Shown: positions 30,432-41,468, counted from the first letter of the stretch. The stretch is 60,143 nt of DNA from Rugosibacter sp. (GCA_011620215.1 WOZP01000023.1:1-60143), one strand, 5' to 3'. Notes: generated by a model not told the origin, from the letters alone. A program made the numbers and translations.

Positions 30432-31151
30432 ATGGCAGCACTGATTCAAGTTGACGGGCTGGCCAAGGATTACCAAATGGGCAGCACCCTCGTACACGCC
30501 TTGCGTGGCGTCACTCTGGACATTGCCGCTGGCGAATTCGTTGCTGTCATGGGGCCATCCGGCTCAGGCAAATCCACCTTCATGAATCTGCTCGGTTGTC
30601 TGGATCAACCCAGCAGTGGCCGCTACCGGCTGGGGGAGCAGGAAGTCTCGCAACTCTCCAGTGATGAACTGGCGCAAGTGCGCAACCGCCAGATCGGTTT
30701 TGTGTTTCAGCATTTCAATCTTCTGGCACGCACGTCCGCCCTGGACAATGTCACCCTGCCTTTGCTGTATAATCATGCCCCGCTTGCCGAGCGTGACGCC
30801 CGCGCAAAAAAACGGCTCGCGCAGGTCGGCCTGGCCGAACGCATGGATCACCATCCGGCACAGCTTTCCGGCGGCCAGCAGCAACGCGTGGCAATCGCCC
30901 GGGCGCTGGTTTGCGACCCGCAACTGGTGCTGGCCGACGAGCCGACCGGCGCGCTCGACAGCCACACCAGTATTGAAATCATGGCGCTGCTGCAGCAACT
31001 CAACCACGAAGGCGTCACTATCGTGCTGGTGACACATGAGCACGACATTGCCCTGTTTGCCAGCCGCATCATCAGCTTTCGCGATGGCGTGGTGGTGGAA
31101 GATAAAGCCAACGTGCCCAATGATGCGGCGGCATTGCTGATCAAGACATAG
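30432..31151 (+). CDS. MacB-type ABC transporter ATP-binding protein
   Basis: [43 protein letters not shown]. Confidence 0.95.
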   Translation: MAALIQVDGLAKDYQMGSTLVHALRGVTLDIAAGEFVAVMGPSGSGKSTFMNLLGCLDQPSSGRYRLGEQEVSQLSSDELAQVRNRQIGFVFQHFNLLARTSALDNVTLPLLYNHAPLAERDARAKKRLAQVGLAERMDHHPAQLSGGQQQRVAIARALVCDPQLVLADEPTGALDSHTSIEIMALLQQLNHEGVTIVLVTHEHDIALFASRIISFRDGVVVEDKANVPNDAAALLIKT

Positions 31152-31152
31152 C

Positions 31153-32385
31153 ATGAATCTCGCCGCTACCTTGCGTGTCGCTCTGCTTGCCCTGCGCATC
31201 AACAAGATGCGCTCGGCATTGACTATGCTCGGCATCATCATTGGCGTGGCCGCAGTGATTGTGATGATCGCCGTCGGCAACGGGGCACAGGCACGTGTGG
31301 AAGAACAAATTAAAAGCCTCGGCTCGAACATCATCATGGTGCTTTCCGGCTCGGTGACATCAGGTGGTGCGCGCGGCGGCTCCGGCTCGCAACCGACGAT
31401 CTTCGAAGAGGATGCCACCGCCATGATGCGCGAGATTGATGACATTCAAGCCGCCGCGCCCACGCTGCGCGCTTCAGGCCAGGTGATTGCCGGCAATGCC
31501 AACTGGTCGACCACGTTCTATGGCATCACGCCCGAATATCTTGAAGTGCGCGAATGGCCCATTGCCGAAGGACGAAATTTTGAAACCACAGAAATGAATG
31601 GCAGCGGCAAGGTAGTGCTCATCGGGCAAACCGTGGCAGAAAATCTGTTCGGTGCAGCCAACCCGCTCGACCAGGTGATTCGCGTGCGCAAGGTGCCACT
31701 CACTGTAGTCGGCGTGTTGCAGCGCAAAGGTCAGAGCATGAGCGGACAAGATCAGGACGATACCTTGTTGATGCCAATCAACACCGCCAGAACACGTGTG
31801 ATCGGAGTAACGCAAGCCAAATCGCGCAGCGTCAACTCGATTATGGTCAAGGTCAAAGACGGGGCGGACATGGCGCAAGCCGAAGCACATTTGAAAGAAC
31901 TGCTGCGCCAGCGCCATCGCCTGCAACCCGGCCAGGATGACGACTTTTATGTGCGCAACCTGTCAGAAATTCTGCAAACGCAAGAAGCATCGTCCAAAGT
32001 CATGGCGCTTCTACTGGCTGCCGTGGCGTCAGTTTCTCTGCTGGTGGGCGGCATTGGCATCATGAACATCATGCTGGTTTCGGTGACCGAGCGTACTCGC
32101 GAAATCGGCTTGCGCATGGCGGTCGGCGCCCGGGGCCGCGACATCCTTACACAATTTCTGGTCGAAGCCGTCATGTTATCGGTGATCGGCGGACTCATCG
32201 GCATTGTGCTTGGCATCAGCACCGCCCTGTTGATTGCCAAACTGGCCGGCTGGCCGACAGCATTGTCGGCAGCGGCGATTATTCTGGCCGCCGGTTTCGC
32301 CGCGATTATCGGTATTTTCTTCGGCTACTATCCGGCGCGCAAAGCCTCACGTCTCCTGCCAATTGACGCCTTGCGCTACGAATAA
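31153..32385 (+). CDS. MacB-type ABC transporter permease
   Basis: [24 protein letters not shown]-terminal [21 protein letters not shown]...[12 protein letters not shown]. Confidence 0.94.
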   Translation: MNLAATLRVALLALRINKMRSALTMLGIIIGVAAVIVMIAVGNGAQARVEEQIKSLGSNIIMVLSGSVTSGGARGGSGSQPTIFEEDATAMMREIDDIQAAAPTLRASGQVIAGNANWSTTFYGITPEYLEVREWPIAEGRNFETTEMNGSGKVVLIGQTVAENLFGAANPLDQVIRVRKVPLTVVGVLQRKGQSMSGQDQDDTLLMPINTARTRVIGVTQAKSRSVNSIMVKVKDGADMAQAEAHLKELLRQRHRLQPGQDDDFYVRNLSEILQTQEASSKVMALLLAAVASVSLLVGGIGIMNIMLVSVTERTREIGLRMAVGARGRDILTQFLVEAVMLSVIGGLIGIVLGISTALLIAKLAGWPTALSAAAIILAAGFAAIIGIFFGYYPARKASRLLPIDALRYE

Positions 32386-32407
32386 ACCTGTCCTACAAAA
32401 TCGGGCA

Positions 32408-33673
32408 TCAGTGATACCAGTTGGTGATACCGAAAGCCACCGTCGCCACCGTCATAACGCCTGTTGCCAACCAGCCCATCCAGCGTAGCCGTGGCGAACC
32501 GACAAAGCGACCCATCATTTTCTCGTGGCCGGACATATGCATCATCACAGCCATCAACGGCACTGCAACAACGCCATTGATCATCGCGCTCCACAACAGC
32601 GCCTTCATCGGGTCAATATTGCTGAAGTCAAGCAACACGCCGAGCAAAGTCGAGATGGCAATGATGGAATAAAAGCCCTTGGCTGCCTCAGGCTTGAGGC
32701 CAAGCCCTGTGCGCCAGCGGAAAAACTCCGCCACTGCATAGGCTGCCGACCCGGCGAGTACTGGCACTGCCAACAGGCCGGTACCGATAATACCGGCAGC
32801 AAACAACGCAAAGGCATAATCACCGGCGATGGGACGTAACGCGGCCGCCGCTTGCGCCGAGGTTTGAATGTCGGTGATGCCATGCACATGTAGTGTTACC
32901 GCTGTTGTGAGCATGATAAAAAATGCAACCGCTTGCGAAAAACCCATGCCCAGCAAAGTATCCAACCTGATACGCGCCAAGTGATGCACGGCTTCTGCAG
33001 GTCGTCGCATCAGCGCGATTAATCGGGGCCTGCGTCCCATCTCTTCCACTTCCTGGCTGGCCTGCCAGAAAAACATGTACGGGCTGATCGTCGTGCCGAA
33101 AATACTCACCACCAGACCCAGATAGTCATTCGTATGCTCGATTTTTGGCCACAGCGTATCGAGCACCACGGTAGTCCATGGCACATGCACAAAAAACAAG
33201 GTCCCTACATAGGCAAACAGCGATAACGTGAGCCACTTGAGCACCCGCACGTAGCGCTCATAGGGAATGAATATTTGCAACAACAGACACAACATGCCAA
33301 ATGCCACCGCGTACACATGCCTTGGCCCGCCCGCGACCAGATGCACGGCATCCGCCATCGCGCTGATATCGGATGCGATATTGATAGTGTTTGCCATCAG
33401 CAACAGCAACACCAGCGGCAGCGCAACCCAGCGTGGATAATTGAGCCGCAGGCTCGCCGCCAGGCCACGCCCGGTAACGCGGCCAATGCGGGCGCTAACC
33501 ATTTGTATGCTGACCATCAGCGGATAAGTGAATGGCAGAGTCCACAACATGCCAAAGCCATATTGCGCACCGGCTTGCGAATAAGTGGCGATGCCACTGG
33601 GGTCATCGTCTGCAGCACCCGTGATCAAGCCGGGGCCCAATGAACGTAACCAGCGGCGAAGGTGGGATGTCAT
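32408..33673 (-). CDS. NRAMP-like divalent metal transporter family protein
   Basis: LGPGLITGAADDDPSGIATYSQAGAQYG; multiple TM segments. Confidence 0.88.
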   Translation of the reverse strand: MTSHLRRWLRSLGPGLITGAADDDPSGIATYSQAGAQYGFGMLWTLPFTYPLMVSIQMVSARIGRVTGRGLAASLRLNYPRWVALPLVLLLLMANTINIASDISAMADAVHLVAGGPRHVYAVAFGMLCLLLQIFIPYERYVRVLKWLTLSLFAYVGTLFFVHVPWTTVVLDTLWPKIEHTNDYLGLVVSIFGTTISPYMFFWQASQEVEEMGRRPRLIALMRRPAEAVHHLARIRLDTLLGMGFSQAVAFFIMLTTAVTLHVHGITDIQTSAQAAAALRPIAGDYAFALFAAGIIGTGLLAVPVLAGSAAYAVAEFFRWRTGLGLKPEAAKGFYSIIAISTLLGVLLDFSNIDPMKALLWSAMINGVVAVPLMAVMMHMSGHEKMMGRFVGSPRLRWMGWLATGVMTVATVAFGITNWYH

Positions 33674-33857
33674 AGTCTGATTTCGTCGATAATGATGCAG
33701 CAGCAATTTTAGTGGCTACCAGTAGAATGACGTAAAAATACTCTGGTCAATTGTCAGCCACTTTGTAACAAATTGTCAGGCCGCATGGCTTTCAACTTAG
33801 TATCGTATGGCCTCTCATTTTTATAAGCACCCAACTTAAGATAAGTACCCAACACGC

Positions 33858-36296
33858 ATGAGCAACGAAACTCCCGACCTGTTCGACAACCTGGCCGACG
33901 AAAATCCACCGCCGCCTGCCGTACCACCAGCGCCGACTTTTTCGGATGACTTTGGCAATGGCAATTCATTAGCATTGGACACCTATGCCGAGCGCGCCTA
34001 TCTCGCCTATGCGATGAGCGTGGTGCGCGGGCGCGCATTGCCGCAAGTCGAGGATGGCTTAAAGCCGGTGCAGCGGCGCATCCTGCATGCGATGAATGAA
34101 ATGCGCCTGGCGGCCAGTGCCAAGCATGTGAAGAGCGCGCGCGTCGTCGGCGATGTGATCGGCAAATATCACCCGCATGGCGACACCAGCATTTATGACG
34201 CGATGGTGCGCGTGGCGCAGGATTTCACGCTGCGCTATCCGCTGATCGACGGCCAGGGCAACTTCGGCTCGCGCGATGGCGATGGTGCGGCGGCGATGCG
34301 CTATACCGAATGCCGGCTGACGCCGATTGCAGAATTGTTGCTCGCCGAAATCGACCGCGGCACGGTCGATTTCCTGCCCAATTACGATGGTTCGGCAACC
34401 GAGCCGCAACTCTTGCCCGCGCGCCTGCCCTTTGTGCTGCTGAATGGCGCATCCGGCATCGCGGTCGGCATGGCGACGGAAATTCCGCCGCACAATTTGC
34501 GCGAAGTGGCCGAGGCGGTACGCCTGCTGATCAAAAAACCCAACGCCACGCTGGATGACGTGCTCGCCGTGTTGCCGGGGCCGGATTTTCCCGGTGGCGG
34601 GCAGCTGATTTCGCCGGTTGCGGATATTCGGGAGATGTATGCCAACGGCCGAGGCAGCGTGCGCATGCGCGCCCGCTGGCATGTGGAAGAGCTCGCCCGG
34701 GGACAATGGCGCTTGGTAATTGACGAATTGCCGCACGGCGTCTCGGTCGCCCAAGTCTTGTCAGAAATTGAAAGCCTGACCAACCCGCAACCCCGCGCGG
34801 GGAAAAAGGATGTGAGTCAGGAACAGAAAAATCTCAAAGCACTGGTACTCGGCGTACTGGATACAATCCGCGATGAATCGAGCGATCAACAGGCTGTACG
34901 CATCATGCTGGAGCCAAAAAGCTCACGTCTCACGCAGGAAGAATTCATGGGCGTGCTGCTAGCGCACACCAGCCTGGAAGCAAATGTCTCCATCAACCTG
35001 ACCATGATGGGGTTGTATGGCGAAAACGGGGGCCGTCCGCGCCAAAAAAGTCTGCTGCAAATATTGCATGAGTGGATCGCCTATCGCTTTGCCACGGTGG
35101 AACGCCGCACTCGCCATCGGCTGGCCGAAGTGGAACGCCGAATTCACATTCTGGAAGGCCGCATGCTGGTCTTTTTAAAAATCGATGAAGTCATCCGCTG
35201 CATCCGCGAGGCAGACGACCCCAAGGCGGATCTGATTGCGCGCTTTGGGCTCACCGAAACGCAAGCCGAAGACATCCTCGAAATCCGCCTGCGTCAGCTG
35301 GCGCGTCTGGAAGGTATACGCATCGAGAAGGAACTCAACGAGTTGCGCGAAGAACATGGGCAGCTCATCACTCTGCTCGAATCACGCGCGGAAATGACGC
35401 GCTTGATTCTGAAAGAAATCAACGAGGATGCCAAGCGTTTTGGCGATGATCGCCGCACCTTTATGCGGCCGGAAGCCACCACTAATCGCAATCGTGAAGT
35501 AGCGGCACCCGATGAGCCAGTTACCGTCATTATCTCGAAAAACGGCTGGGTACGCGTACGACAAGGGCATGACATTGATCCCGCGACACTCAACTACAAA
35601 GCCGGTGATGCAGCAGGCTGGATTGTCCCTTCACGTACGGTGTGGCCGCTGGTCATCATTGACAGTAACGGCCGCAGCTACAGTTTGAAGGTCGCCGATT
35701 TACCCAGTGGCCGTGGCGATGGCACACCACTGAATACACTGCTCGATTTTCAGGATGGGGGCAAACTCGCACACGTTATCAGTGGCTTGCCAGAAGATAA
35801 ATATCTGGTCGCCAGTTCAGGTGCTTATGGCTTTATCACCCGTATCGCGGACATGATGTCGCGCAATAAAGCGGGCAAAGTATTCTTGACGCTGGAAAAA
35901 GACGAGCGACCTTTGACGCCTGCAAAAGTCGGCGCTAGTGAAACGGCGAACACGGCGGGCACGGTGAACACGGCAGACACGGCAGACACGGCGCATCAGA
36001 TGGTCGCTGTGCTCTCTGAGGGTGGCAGATTGTTGATGTTTGCGCTGACCGAGCTTAAAGAAATGGCACGCGGTCGTGGCTTGATGCTGATTGATCTGGC
36101 CAAGAAAGATGCTTTGGCCGGAGTGGCCTTGGTAAGCAAAAATCCCTTGTATCTGCAGGGCGTTGGCCGTGCTGGAAAACCGGTTGAATCCGTTCTGGAG
36201 CCACGCGCTCAAGTCGCTTTTCACGGTAGTCGCGCGCGTCGCGGACAAGAAATTCCTTTCAAACTCAAACCTACCGGCCTGTTCGCTGGCCGGTGA
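33858..36296 (+). CDS. parC: DNA topoisomerase IV subunit A
   Basis: [30 protein letters not shown]...[11 protein letters not shown]. Confidence 0.95.
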   Translation: MSNETPDLFDNLADENPPPPAVPPAPTFSDDFGNGNSLALDTYAERAYLAYAMSVVRGRALPQVEDGLKPVQRRILHAMNEMRLAASAKHVKSARVVGDVIGKYHPHGDTSIYDAMVRVAQDFTLRYPLIDGQGNFGSRDGDGAAAMRYTECRLTPIAELLLAEIDRGTVDFLPNYDGSATEPQLLPARLPFVLLNGASGIAVGMATEIPPHNLREVAEAVRLLIKKPNATLDDVLAVLPGPDFPGGGQLISPVADIREMYANGRGSVRMRARWHVEELARGQWRLVIDELPHGVSVAQVLSEIESLTNPQPRAGKKDVSQEQKNLKALVLGVLDTIRDESSDQQAVRIMLEPKSSRLTQEEFMGVLLAHTSLEANVSINLTMMGLYGENGGRPRQKSLLQILHEWIAYRFATVERRTRHRLAEVERRIHILEGRMLVFLKIDEVIRCIREADDPKADLIARFGLTETQAEDILEIRLRQLARLEGIRIEKELNELREEHGQLITLLESRAEMTRLILKEINEDAKRFGDDRRTFMRPEATTNRNREVAAPDEPVTVIISKNGWVRVRQGHDIDPATLNYKAGDAAGWIVPSRTVWPLVIIDSNGRSYSLKVADLPSGRGDGTPLNTLLDFQDGGKLAHVISGLPEDKYLVASSGAYGFITRIADMMSRNKAGKVFLTLEKDERPLTPAKVGASETANTAGTVNTADTADTAHQMVAVLSEGGRLLMFALTELKEMARGRGLMLIDLAKKDALAGVALVSKNPLYLQGVGRAGKPVESVLEPRAQVAFHGSRARRGQEIPFKLKPTGLFAGR
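33917..33942 (-). repeat. 26-bp dispersed repeat copy 7, inside parC N-terminal extension
   Basis: tgccgtaccaccagcgccgacttttt. Confidence 0.88.
35923..35948 (+). repeat. 26-bp dispersed repeat copy 8, inside parC C-terminal domain
   Basis: caaaagtcggcgctagtgaaacggcg. Confidence 0.85.
35949..35993 (+). repeat. Five tandem 9-bp units (consensus aacacggcg) inside parC
   Basis: aacacggcg|ggcacggtg|aacacggca|gacacggca|gacacggcg; encodes [15 protein letters not shown]. Confidence 0.85.
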
Positions 36297-36323
36297 CTTC
36301 TTCCATCATGCGACGAATCCAAA

Positions 36324-37253
36324 TCAAATGAGCGTCGTGGTTAGCTCGCCAATGTTTTCAACAGCGATGCTTACCTTATCGCCCTTTTGGAGAAAAATGC
36401 CACGCGGCATGCCTACGCCCGCAGGCGTGCCAGTTGCAACAATATCGCCAGGATAAAGCGTAAAACGTTGCGACAAAAATGACACCAACTCGGCATAATT
36501 AAAAATCATTTTGCTGGTGTTGGAATCTTGCATCAGCGTGTCATTTACCCAGAGCTTCAAATCCAGATCCAGCGGATTCGCAATCTCATCACGCGGCACG
36601 ATCCAGGGGCCTGTAGGACATGCGCCGTCAAAATTCTTCTGGCTGATCCAGTCGTATTCCATCGCCGAGCCGGGGGTAGCCTTCGGCCGCTTCATGAAAT
36701 CACGCGCCGACAAATCGTTGATGATGGTGTAGCCGGCCACATAGTCCATGGCGTCGGCTTCAGCCACGTCCTTGCATTGCCGACCGATCACCACCGCCAC
36801 TTCGAGCTCCCAATCAAATTGCTTGCTATAGGCCGGGATAGTCACGCGTCCACCGTGCCCTACCATCGTATTGCGCGCCGTTCTGATAAACAGCCAAGGC
36901 GGCATGCCAATCTCATGTGGGTCGGGTTCTGCGGGTAGGTTGAATGCCTTGGACATTTCCGCCAGGTGATCAGTATAATTTGCCCCGGCGCAGTAAATGC
37001 CATTAGGGTAAAGCACCGGCGGCAGATAAGTCACCATATCCAGCGAGCGACCAGTGAATTTAGCGAGTCGGGTTGCATCCTCAGTCAATGCAGCCAGCTC
37101 TTTTTGCGTATTTTCCCAGTCATTCAGCACATCAAGTACCGTTGGCGTTTCAGGTAGCACATCGGCCAGATCAAATACTTGGTTGTTCATGAATACTGCG
37201 CCAACAGGTGTGTTGCCACGCGCGCAAGTCAGCAGACGAAATGAATGGCTCAC
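36324..37253 (-). CDS. Fumarylacetoacetate hydrolase family protein
   Basis: NYTDHLAEM, FDWELEVAVVIGRQCKDV, GDIVATGTPAGVGMPRG. Confidence 0.92.
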   Translation of the reverse strand: MSHSFRLLTCARGNTPVGAVFMNNQVFDLADVLPETPTVLDVLNDWENTQKELAALTEDATRLAKFTGRSLDMVTYLPPVLYPNGIYCAGANYTDHLAEMSKAFNLPAEPDPHEIGMPPWLFIRTARNTMVGHGGRVTIPAYSKQFDWELEVAVVIGRQCKDVAEADAMDYVAGYTIINDLSARDFMKRPKATPGSAMEYDWISQKNFDGACPTGPWIVPRDEIANPLDLDLKLWVNDTLMQDSNTSKMIFNYAELVSFLSQRFTLYPGDIVATGTPAGVGMPRGIFLQKGDKVSIAVENIGELTTTLI

Positions 37254-37351
37254 TATGGGTATCCTTTGGATGGTTAAGACTGCATTAAAGACATGTGATC
37301 GAGAGTGCTTAGTGAGAGTGCCCAGTTATAGTAGCTTCAACCTTGCCAGAC

Positions 37352-38593
37352 TCAAGGCTGTGCTTTAACCACATCAAACCCCGCCTCAATATCGCTCAAA
37401 TCACAATCACGGCCTAGGGGTGCCTCACCTCGCTCATATGCCTTCACTGCATCGACCAAGGTTTTACGCCCTTTGACCAAGGCCATATCCACCGGAGCAA
37501 GATATTCCCGCGAACGATCGACTCGTCCCTGGCTTTCGATAACTGCCAGATCTTCTGCAAAAATATTGATCAGCGTGGTTTTCTTGCCGCCAAATCCGGC
37601 AAAGCTTTCGCCACGATCAACGGCACCGCGATCTTGCCCCCAGCGGTTGTCCGCTGTGCGCTCCCCCAACTCTTCCAGAAAATCATTGAGATTGGGAATG
37701 CTCGCCAAATTTTGCATGGCAAAGCCATCCGGCTGCAAAGGCGCATGGCGGTTATAGAAAATCATCCACAACACCGCATGATCGTCATCAATAGGCACAC
37801 TGATTTGCAATCCTTTATCAGCCATCGCGCCGGGACTAATCGCATGATGTTGAATAAACGGCATGATGAAATGAAAATGCGTTGTCTTGGCGGCGTCGTG
37901 ATTCGCATAAGCAAAGCCGTAATCCGTCGAATGCGCACGCATTTCGGGATAATCAAACTCAATGCCACTATCTGTGCGCCGCCCCGAGCCAGAAAAGTAG
38001 GCGCTCCCGCGACTCGAGTTACGATTAGTTTGATTGTGCAGTATCTGCGCGTGAAACACATCCCATAAGGTTTCCAGCGGATGCAGCCAATTACAATTAA
38101 CTACTGCCGTTGCCGAAATAACATGGCTATCGGGCAAATCAGTGAATGACAAGGGGCGAAATGGGGGCGCGGTTCCCGCAGCCCCTGTACCTAGCCAGGC
38201 CCAGATAATGCCCTGCCCCTCATGCACCGGATGCGCCCCGGTTTTAATCTCAGGCAATGGCGCATCTGCCGAGTGCGTGGGTGCATCGAGCAATCTGCCC
38301 GAAGGTGCCATTTTCCAACCGTGATAGATGCAGCGCAGGCCAGCTTCTTCGTTACGCGCCATCGCAAGCGATGCGCCTCGGTGCGGACAAGCCTCATTCA
38401 TCACCCCCGCCTCACCCCCAGGTGAACGGAACACGACATATTTATCACCCATCACGGTAACACGATATGGTGCTGCGCCTGGCTCCACCTGAGACGAACG
38501 CAATACTGGCACCCAATATTCGCGCATCAATCGCCCCATTGGCGTGCCCTGCCCTGTTTCGGTAATCAGCTGGTTATTCGCTTTACTTAGCAC
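37352..38593 (-). CDS. Rieske aromatic ring-hydroxylating oxygenase, alpha-subunit type (phthalate oxygenase-like)
   Basis: Rieske motif CPHRGASLAMARNEEAGLRCIYHGWKM. Confidence 0.92.
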   Translation of the reverse strand: MLSKANNQLITETGQGTPMGRLMREYWVPVLRSSQVEPGAAPYRVTVMGDKYVVFRSPGGEAGVMNEACPHRGASLAMARNEEAGLRCIYHGWKMAPSGRLLDAPTHSADAPLPEIKTGAHPVHEGQGIIWAWLGTGAAGTAPPFRPLSFTDLPDSHVISATAVVNCNWLHPLETLWDVFHAQILHNQTNRNSSRGSAYFSGSGRRTDSGIEFDYPEMRAHSTDYGFAYANHDAAKTTHFHFIMPFIQHHAISPGAMADKGLQISVPIDDDHAVLWMIFYNRHAPLQPDGFAMQNLASIPNLNDFLEELGERTADNRWGQDRGAVDRGESFAGFGGKKTTLINIFAEDLAVIESQGRVDRSREYLAPVDMALVKGRKTLVDAVKAYERGEAPLGRDCDLSDIEAGFDVVKAQP

Positions 38594-38695
38594 GGACCAC
38601 TCCTCTTCTGCCTAAACAGATTCTCTTTCGTGTTATTTTTTCGTAGGATACTGTGAATGATATGCACGCGCACACGTCGCTCTTATGAAAATCAT

Positions 38696-38953
38696 GCCTC
38701 CAGTGCCTGATAAGGATAGTCTTCCATACTGTACTTTTGAATCACAAACCCAGCAGGCATAGCGAGTGGTGAAGTGATCTGCTCTTCCTCTTCTTGCATA
38801 TCACCAAGAATCAATACCCGATGCGCAACACGCCACACGCCGTGGCGCTCTTCAAATTAGTCAATATAGTGAGCAATAGCATATTTTTTATTCACTATTG
38901 CCCTGAGCCGCACCTGCCGCTTTTGAGCCACACCAAATTCGGTATAAACTTGT
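38696..38953 (-). pseudogene. SnoaL-like/NTF2-like ring-hydroxylating accessory subunit fragment with in-frame stop
   Basis: Reverse strand reads LQVYTEFGVAQKRQVRLRAIVNKKYAIAHYID*FEERHGVWRVAHRVLILGDMQEEEEQ...YPYQALEA*; TAA at 38857-38859. Confidence 0.65.
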
Positions 38954-39106
38954 AAACGTTAGGTCTTCTAACTGCAGCCATCTACCTGAGACCATGAACA
39001 ATGCTAGTTGGCAATTAGAGTAAGTTCCATTTAACCTATGTCAATCATGCCCTTCTTTTCAAAAAATTTAGATTTTCCATGACCGCTATTTTGAACTGAA
39101 AACTCT

Positions 39107-39244
39107 ATGCTATTTATTCTCTACTACATTATTGCCATCACTATCCTGGTGATGCACTTTACAGGCTATTTGGCCCGTCGAAATTTGGAATGGGTAGTTT
39201 TACTGCTTGCAGTTACAGTGTTTCCTGCGGTGTTATACCTTTAG
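39107..39244 (+). CDS. Possible small membrane protein, 45 aa
   Basis: MLFILYYIIAITILVMHFTGYLARRNLEWVVLLLAVTVFPAVLYL*; two hydrophobic segments; below the ORF-track size cutoff. Confidence 0.4.
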   Translation: MLFILYYIIAITILVMHFTGYLARRNLEWVVLLLAVTVFPAVLYL

Positions 39245-39507
39245 TTTTGCAAAAGAGATTGCTTTGCCTACCAGCCAGGTATCAATGGAAGATACCCAAT
39301 AAAAAAGCCTCAGCTATCTTTGTCCGCGCACTAAGATGACCATGCTTTGGTTCATCAGCGCCAACCAGCAGACTGGTGGGCCGTCCTTCAAGCCAAAAGC
39401 TTTATCAGTAGTCGTTACAAAGTAAAAGTACGCCGATTAATACGTGAAGAAGGCTTTAGCTCTGCCTGGAAAAGACAACTAGTTACGTCACATTTTCACC
39501 ACAGAAA

Positions 39508-39531
39508 AACAAAAAGCCACCTTGCGGTGGC
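39508..39531 (-). terminator. Rho-independent terminator downstream of tRNA-Val
   Basis: Reverse strand GCCACC-GCAA-GGTGGC followed by TTTTTG. Confidence 0.8.
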
Positions 39532-39576
39532 CTGATTAGTAGCAGAATTATCTAATAATTCTGCTAAGACTTTTGG

Positions 39577-39650
39577 TAGGCGCGATTGGACTCGAACCAA
39601 CGACCCCCACCATGTCAAGGTGGTGCTCTAACCAGCTGAGCTACGCGCCT
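39577..39650 (-). tRNA. tRNA-Val (GAC)
   Basis: Reverse complement AGGCGCGTAGCTCAGCTGGTTAGAGCACCACCTTGACATGGTGG...GGTTCGAGTCC...CGCGCCTA, followed by CCA. Confidence 0.97.
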
Positions 39651-39860
39651 ACTTAAGAACGGCGAATTCTACCTGAAACAAGCATGGCGTCAAACTGTTT
39701 TAGCAAGTAACAAGTAAGATTAAACAGAAGTCATGCCTAACTTTTTACAATACAGATAAGCCTGCCCTAGCAAAAGGCTACCTTGCTTAAGCTCTGCGCT
39801 GGGTAGCTTTGCGCCCTGATACGGGTTTACAGATCACGGGATGAACGTTATAGTCAGCCA

Positions 39861-40373
39861 ATGAATAGAACACCATCCAAGAAAACAGGTACTTTTTTAT
39901 TGTTCAGCCTGTTGCTTTCGTCAATTGCACAGGCCAACGAACCTATCGTCATTCCGCCACCGCTGCGGGTGTCATTCATTGATCGCGCAACAGCAACCGC
40001 TCAAGATGTCATTGATAAGGCTGTAGATCTACTCGGTATCCCATACCGTTTTGGTGGGACGACGCCTGAATCCGGGTTTGACTGCTCGGGCTTTGTGCGT
40101 CACGTATTCCGTACAGGGTTTGGCTTGATTCTTCCACGCAGTGCTCTTGAGCAGAGCAAAACTGGACAAGCTGTTCCATCTACCGAGCTCAAACCTGGTG
40201 ATCTGGTTTTCTTTAACACCATGCGTCGCGCGTTTTCGCATGTCGGCATTTATCTTGGCAATGATCAGTTTGTGCATGCCCCACGCACCGGCGAACGGGT
40301 TCGTGTCGATAGCATGAGCGACAACTACTGGATACAGCGATTCAATGGCGCCCGGCGCGTCAATCCTGAATAA
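39861..40373 (+). CDS. C40 family (NlpC/P60) peptidase
   Basis: GIPYRFGGTTPESGFDCSGFVRHVF, SHVGIYLGNDQFVHAP. Confidence 0.93.
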   Translation: MNRTPSKKTGTFLLFSLLLSSIAQANEPIVIPPPLRVSFIDRATATAQDVIDKAVDLLGIPYRFGGTTPESGFDCSGFVRHVFRTGFGLILPRSALEQSKTGQAVPSTELKPGDLVFFNTMRRAFSHVGIYLGNDQFVHAPRTGERVRVDSMSDNYWIQRFNGARRVNPE

Positions 40374-40447
40374 TTGATCGGCAGTTCAATCGCCCCCTCT
40401 TTTACAACGCTAACTGTAATTTCAACTCACGACCTTGAGGAATAATC

Positions 40448-40687
40448 ATGACCAATCCAGAAATTGCTGCAAAATCACCTTTCGCTGTTGCTGTTGAAGC
40501 TGGCAAGGATTACTACTGGTGCTCCTGCGGCAAATCCAAAGGTCAGCCTTTCTGTGATGGCAGCCATAAAGGATCGTCATTTTCGCCATTGAAATATACT
40601 GCCAGCGAAAGCACGACAGTCTACTTTTGCGGTTGCAAACACAGCAAAAATGGTGCGCTCTGTGACGGCTCACATAAGTCGCTGTAA
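40448..40687 (+). CDS. CDGSH iron-sulfur domain protein (two CDGSH motifs)
   Basis: CSCGKSKGQPFCDGSH and CGCKHSKNGALCDGSH. Confidence 0.95.
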   Translation: MTNPEIAAKSPFAVAVEAGKDYYWCSCGKSKGQPFCDGSHKGSSFSPLKYTASESTTVYFCGCKHSKNGALCDGSHKSL

Positions 40688-40742
40688 CCTGAAATCTCTT
40701 CAGGAAATTTAGTTCGAACCACTTTTTCATGCGCTGCAGCCG

Positions 40743-41468
40743 ATGATTCCATGGCTGTCGATTGAGCTTGATTTCCCACCGGTTAGCTCGGCCCTCACTG
40801 AGCCAACCGGCCCCAATGGCCTTCTCGCTGCGGGTGGTGATCTTTCGCCGCCACGCTTGCTTGCAGCTTATACACAAGGAATTTTCCCTTGGTATTCACC
40901 GGGTGAACCGATCCTGTGGTGGAGCCCTGACCCACGCATGGTGCTCTTTCCGGGTGAGGTCAAACTATCACGCTCTCTAGCCAAAACACTCCGTAACGCA
41001 GCCTACAACATCCGCTTTGATACTGCCTTTTCTGCCACGATATCCGCTTGTGCGCAGAAACCACGATCTGGACAGAGTGGAACCTGGATCAGCGCTGAAA
41101 TGATGACGGCTTACGAAAAACTGCATCAACTGGGCTATGCTCATAGCGTAGAAACATGGGTCGATGGTGAGTTGGTTGGCGGGCTCTACGGCATCGCAAT
41201 CGGACGGGTTTTTTACGGCGAATCGATGTTCAGCCACGTGCGTGATACATCAAAAATTGCGTTCGCTCATTTGTGCGCTTACCTCAAACAGCAAGAATTC
41301 GGCATAATTGATTGCCAAATGGAAACCACTCACCTCACCTCTCTCGGTGCTCACCTAATTGCCCGTAACGACTTTGTTGCTAAGCTGGTGGCATTGACCC
41401 AATCAGGCCCGGCCCCAGGCCCGTGGCCTGCCATGGCTATCGACGGTTACTTCAAGGAGGCGCGATGA
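40743..41468 (+). CDS. aat: Leucyl/phenylalanyl-tRNA-protein transferase
   Basis: [43 protein letters not shown]. Confidence 0.96.
   Translation: MIPWLSIELDFPPVSSALTEPTGPNGLLAAGGDLSPPRLLAAYTQGIFPWYSPGEPILWWSPDPRMVLFPGEVKLSRSLAKTLRNAAYNIRFDTAFSATISACAQKPRSGQSGTWISAEMMTAYEKLHQLGYAHSVETWVDGELVGGLYGIAIGRVFYGESMFSHVRDTSKIAFAHLCAYLKQQEFGIIDCQMETTHLTSLGAHLIARNDFVAKLVALTQSGPAPGPWPAMAIDGYFKEAR

Noticed and set aside
31024-31043. gtgctggtgacacatgag in the MacB ATPase gene as a repeat copy
   Set aside because: Encodes the conserved LVTHEH switch region of ABC ATPases; the GTCGGCG half is missing.
30564-31445. 293-aa minus-strand ORF opposite the MacB genes
   Set aside because: Spans two well-supported genes on the opposite strand; no domain recognised.
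33917-33942. E. coli Chi octamer GCTGGTGG inside one repeat copy (reverse strand)
   Set aside because: Only this copy has the exact octamer; others read GCTGGTGA, GCTCGTGA or GTTGATGA. Conservation extends over 26 bp, well beyond an 8-bp Chi, and orientations are balanced.
34059-34754. 231-aa minus-strand ORF opposite parC
   Set aside because: Antisense shadow ORF within parC with no recognisable family.
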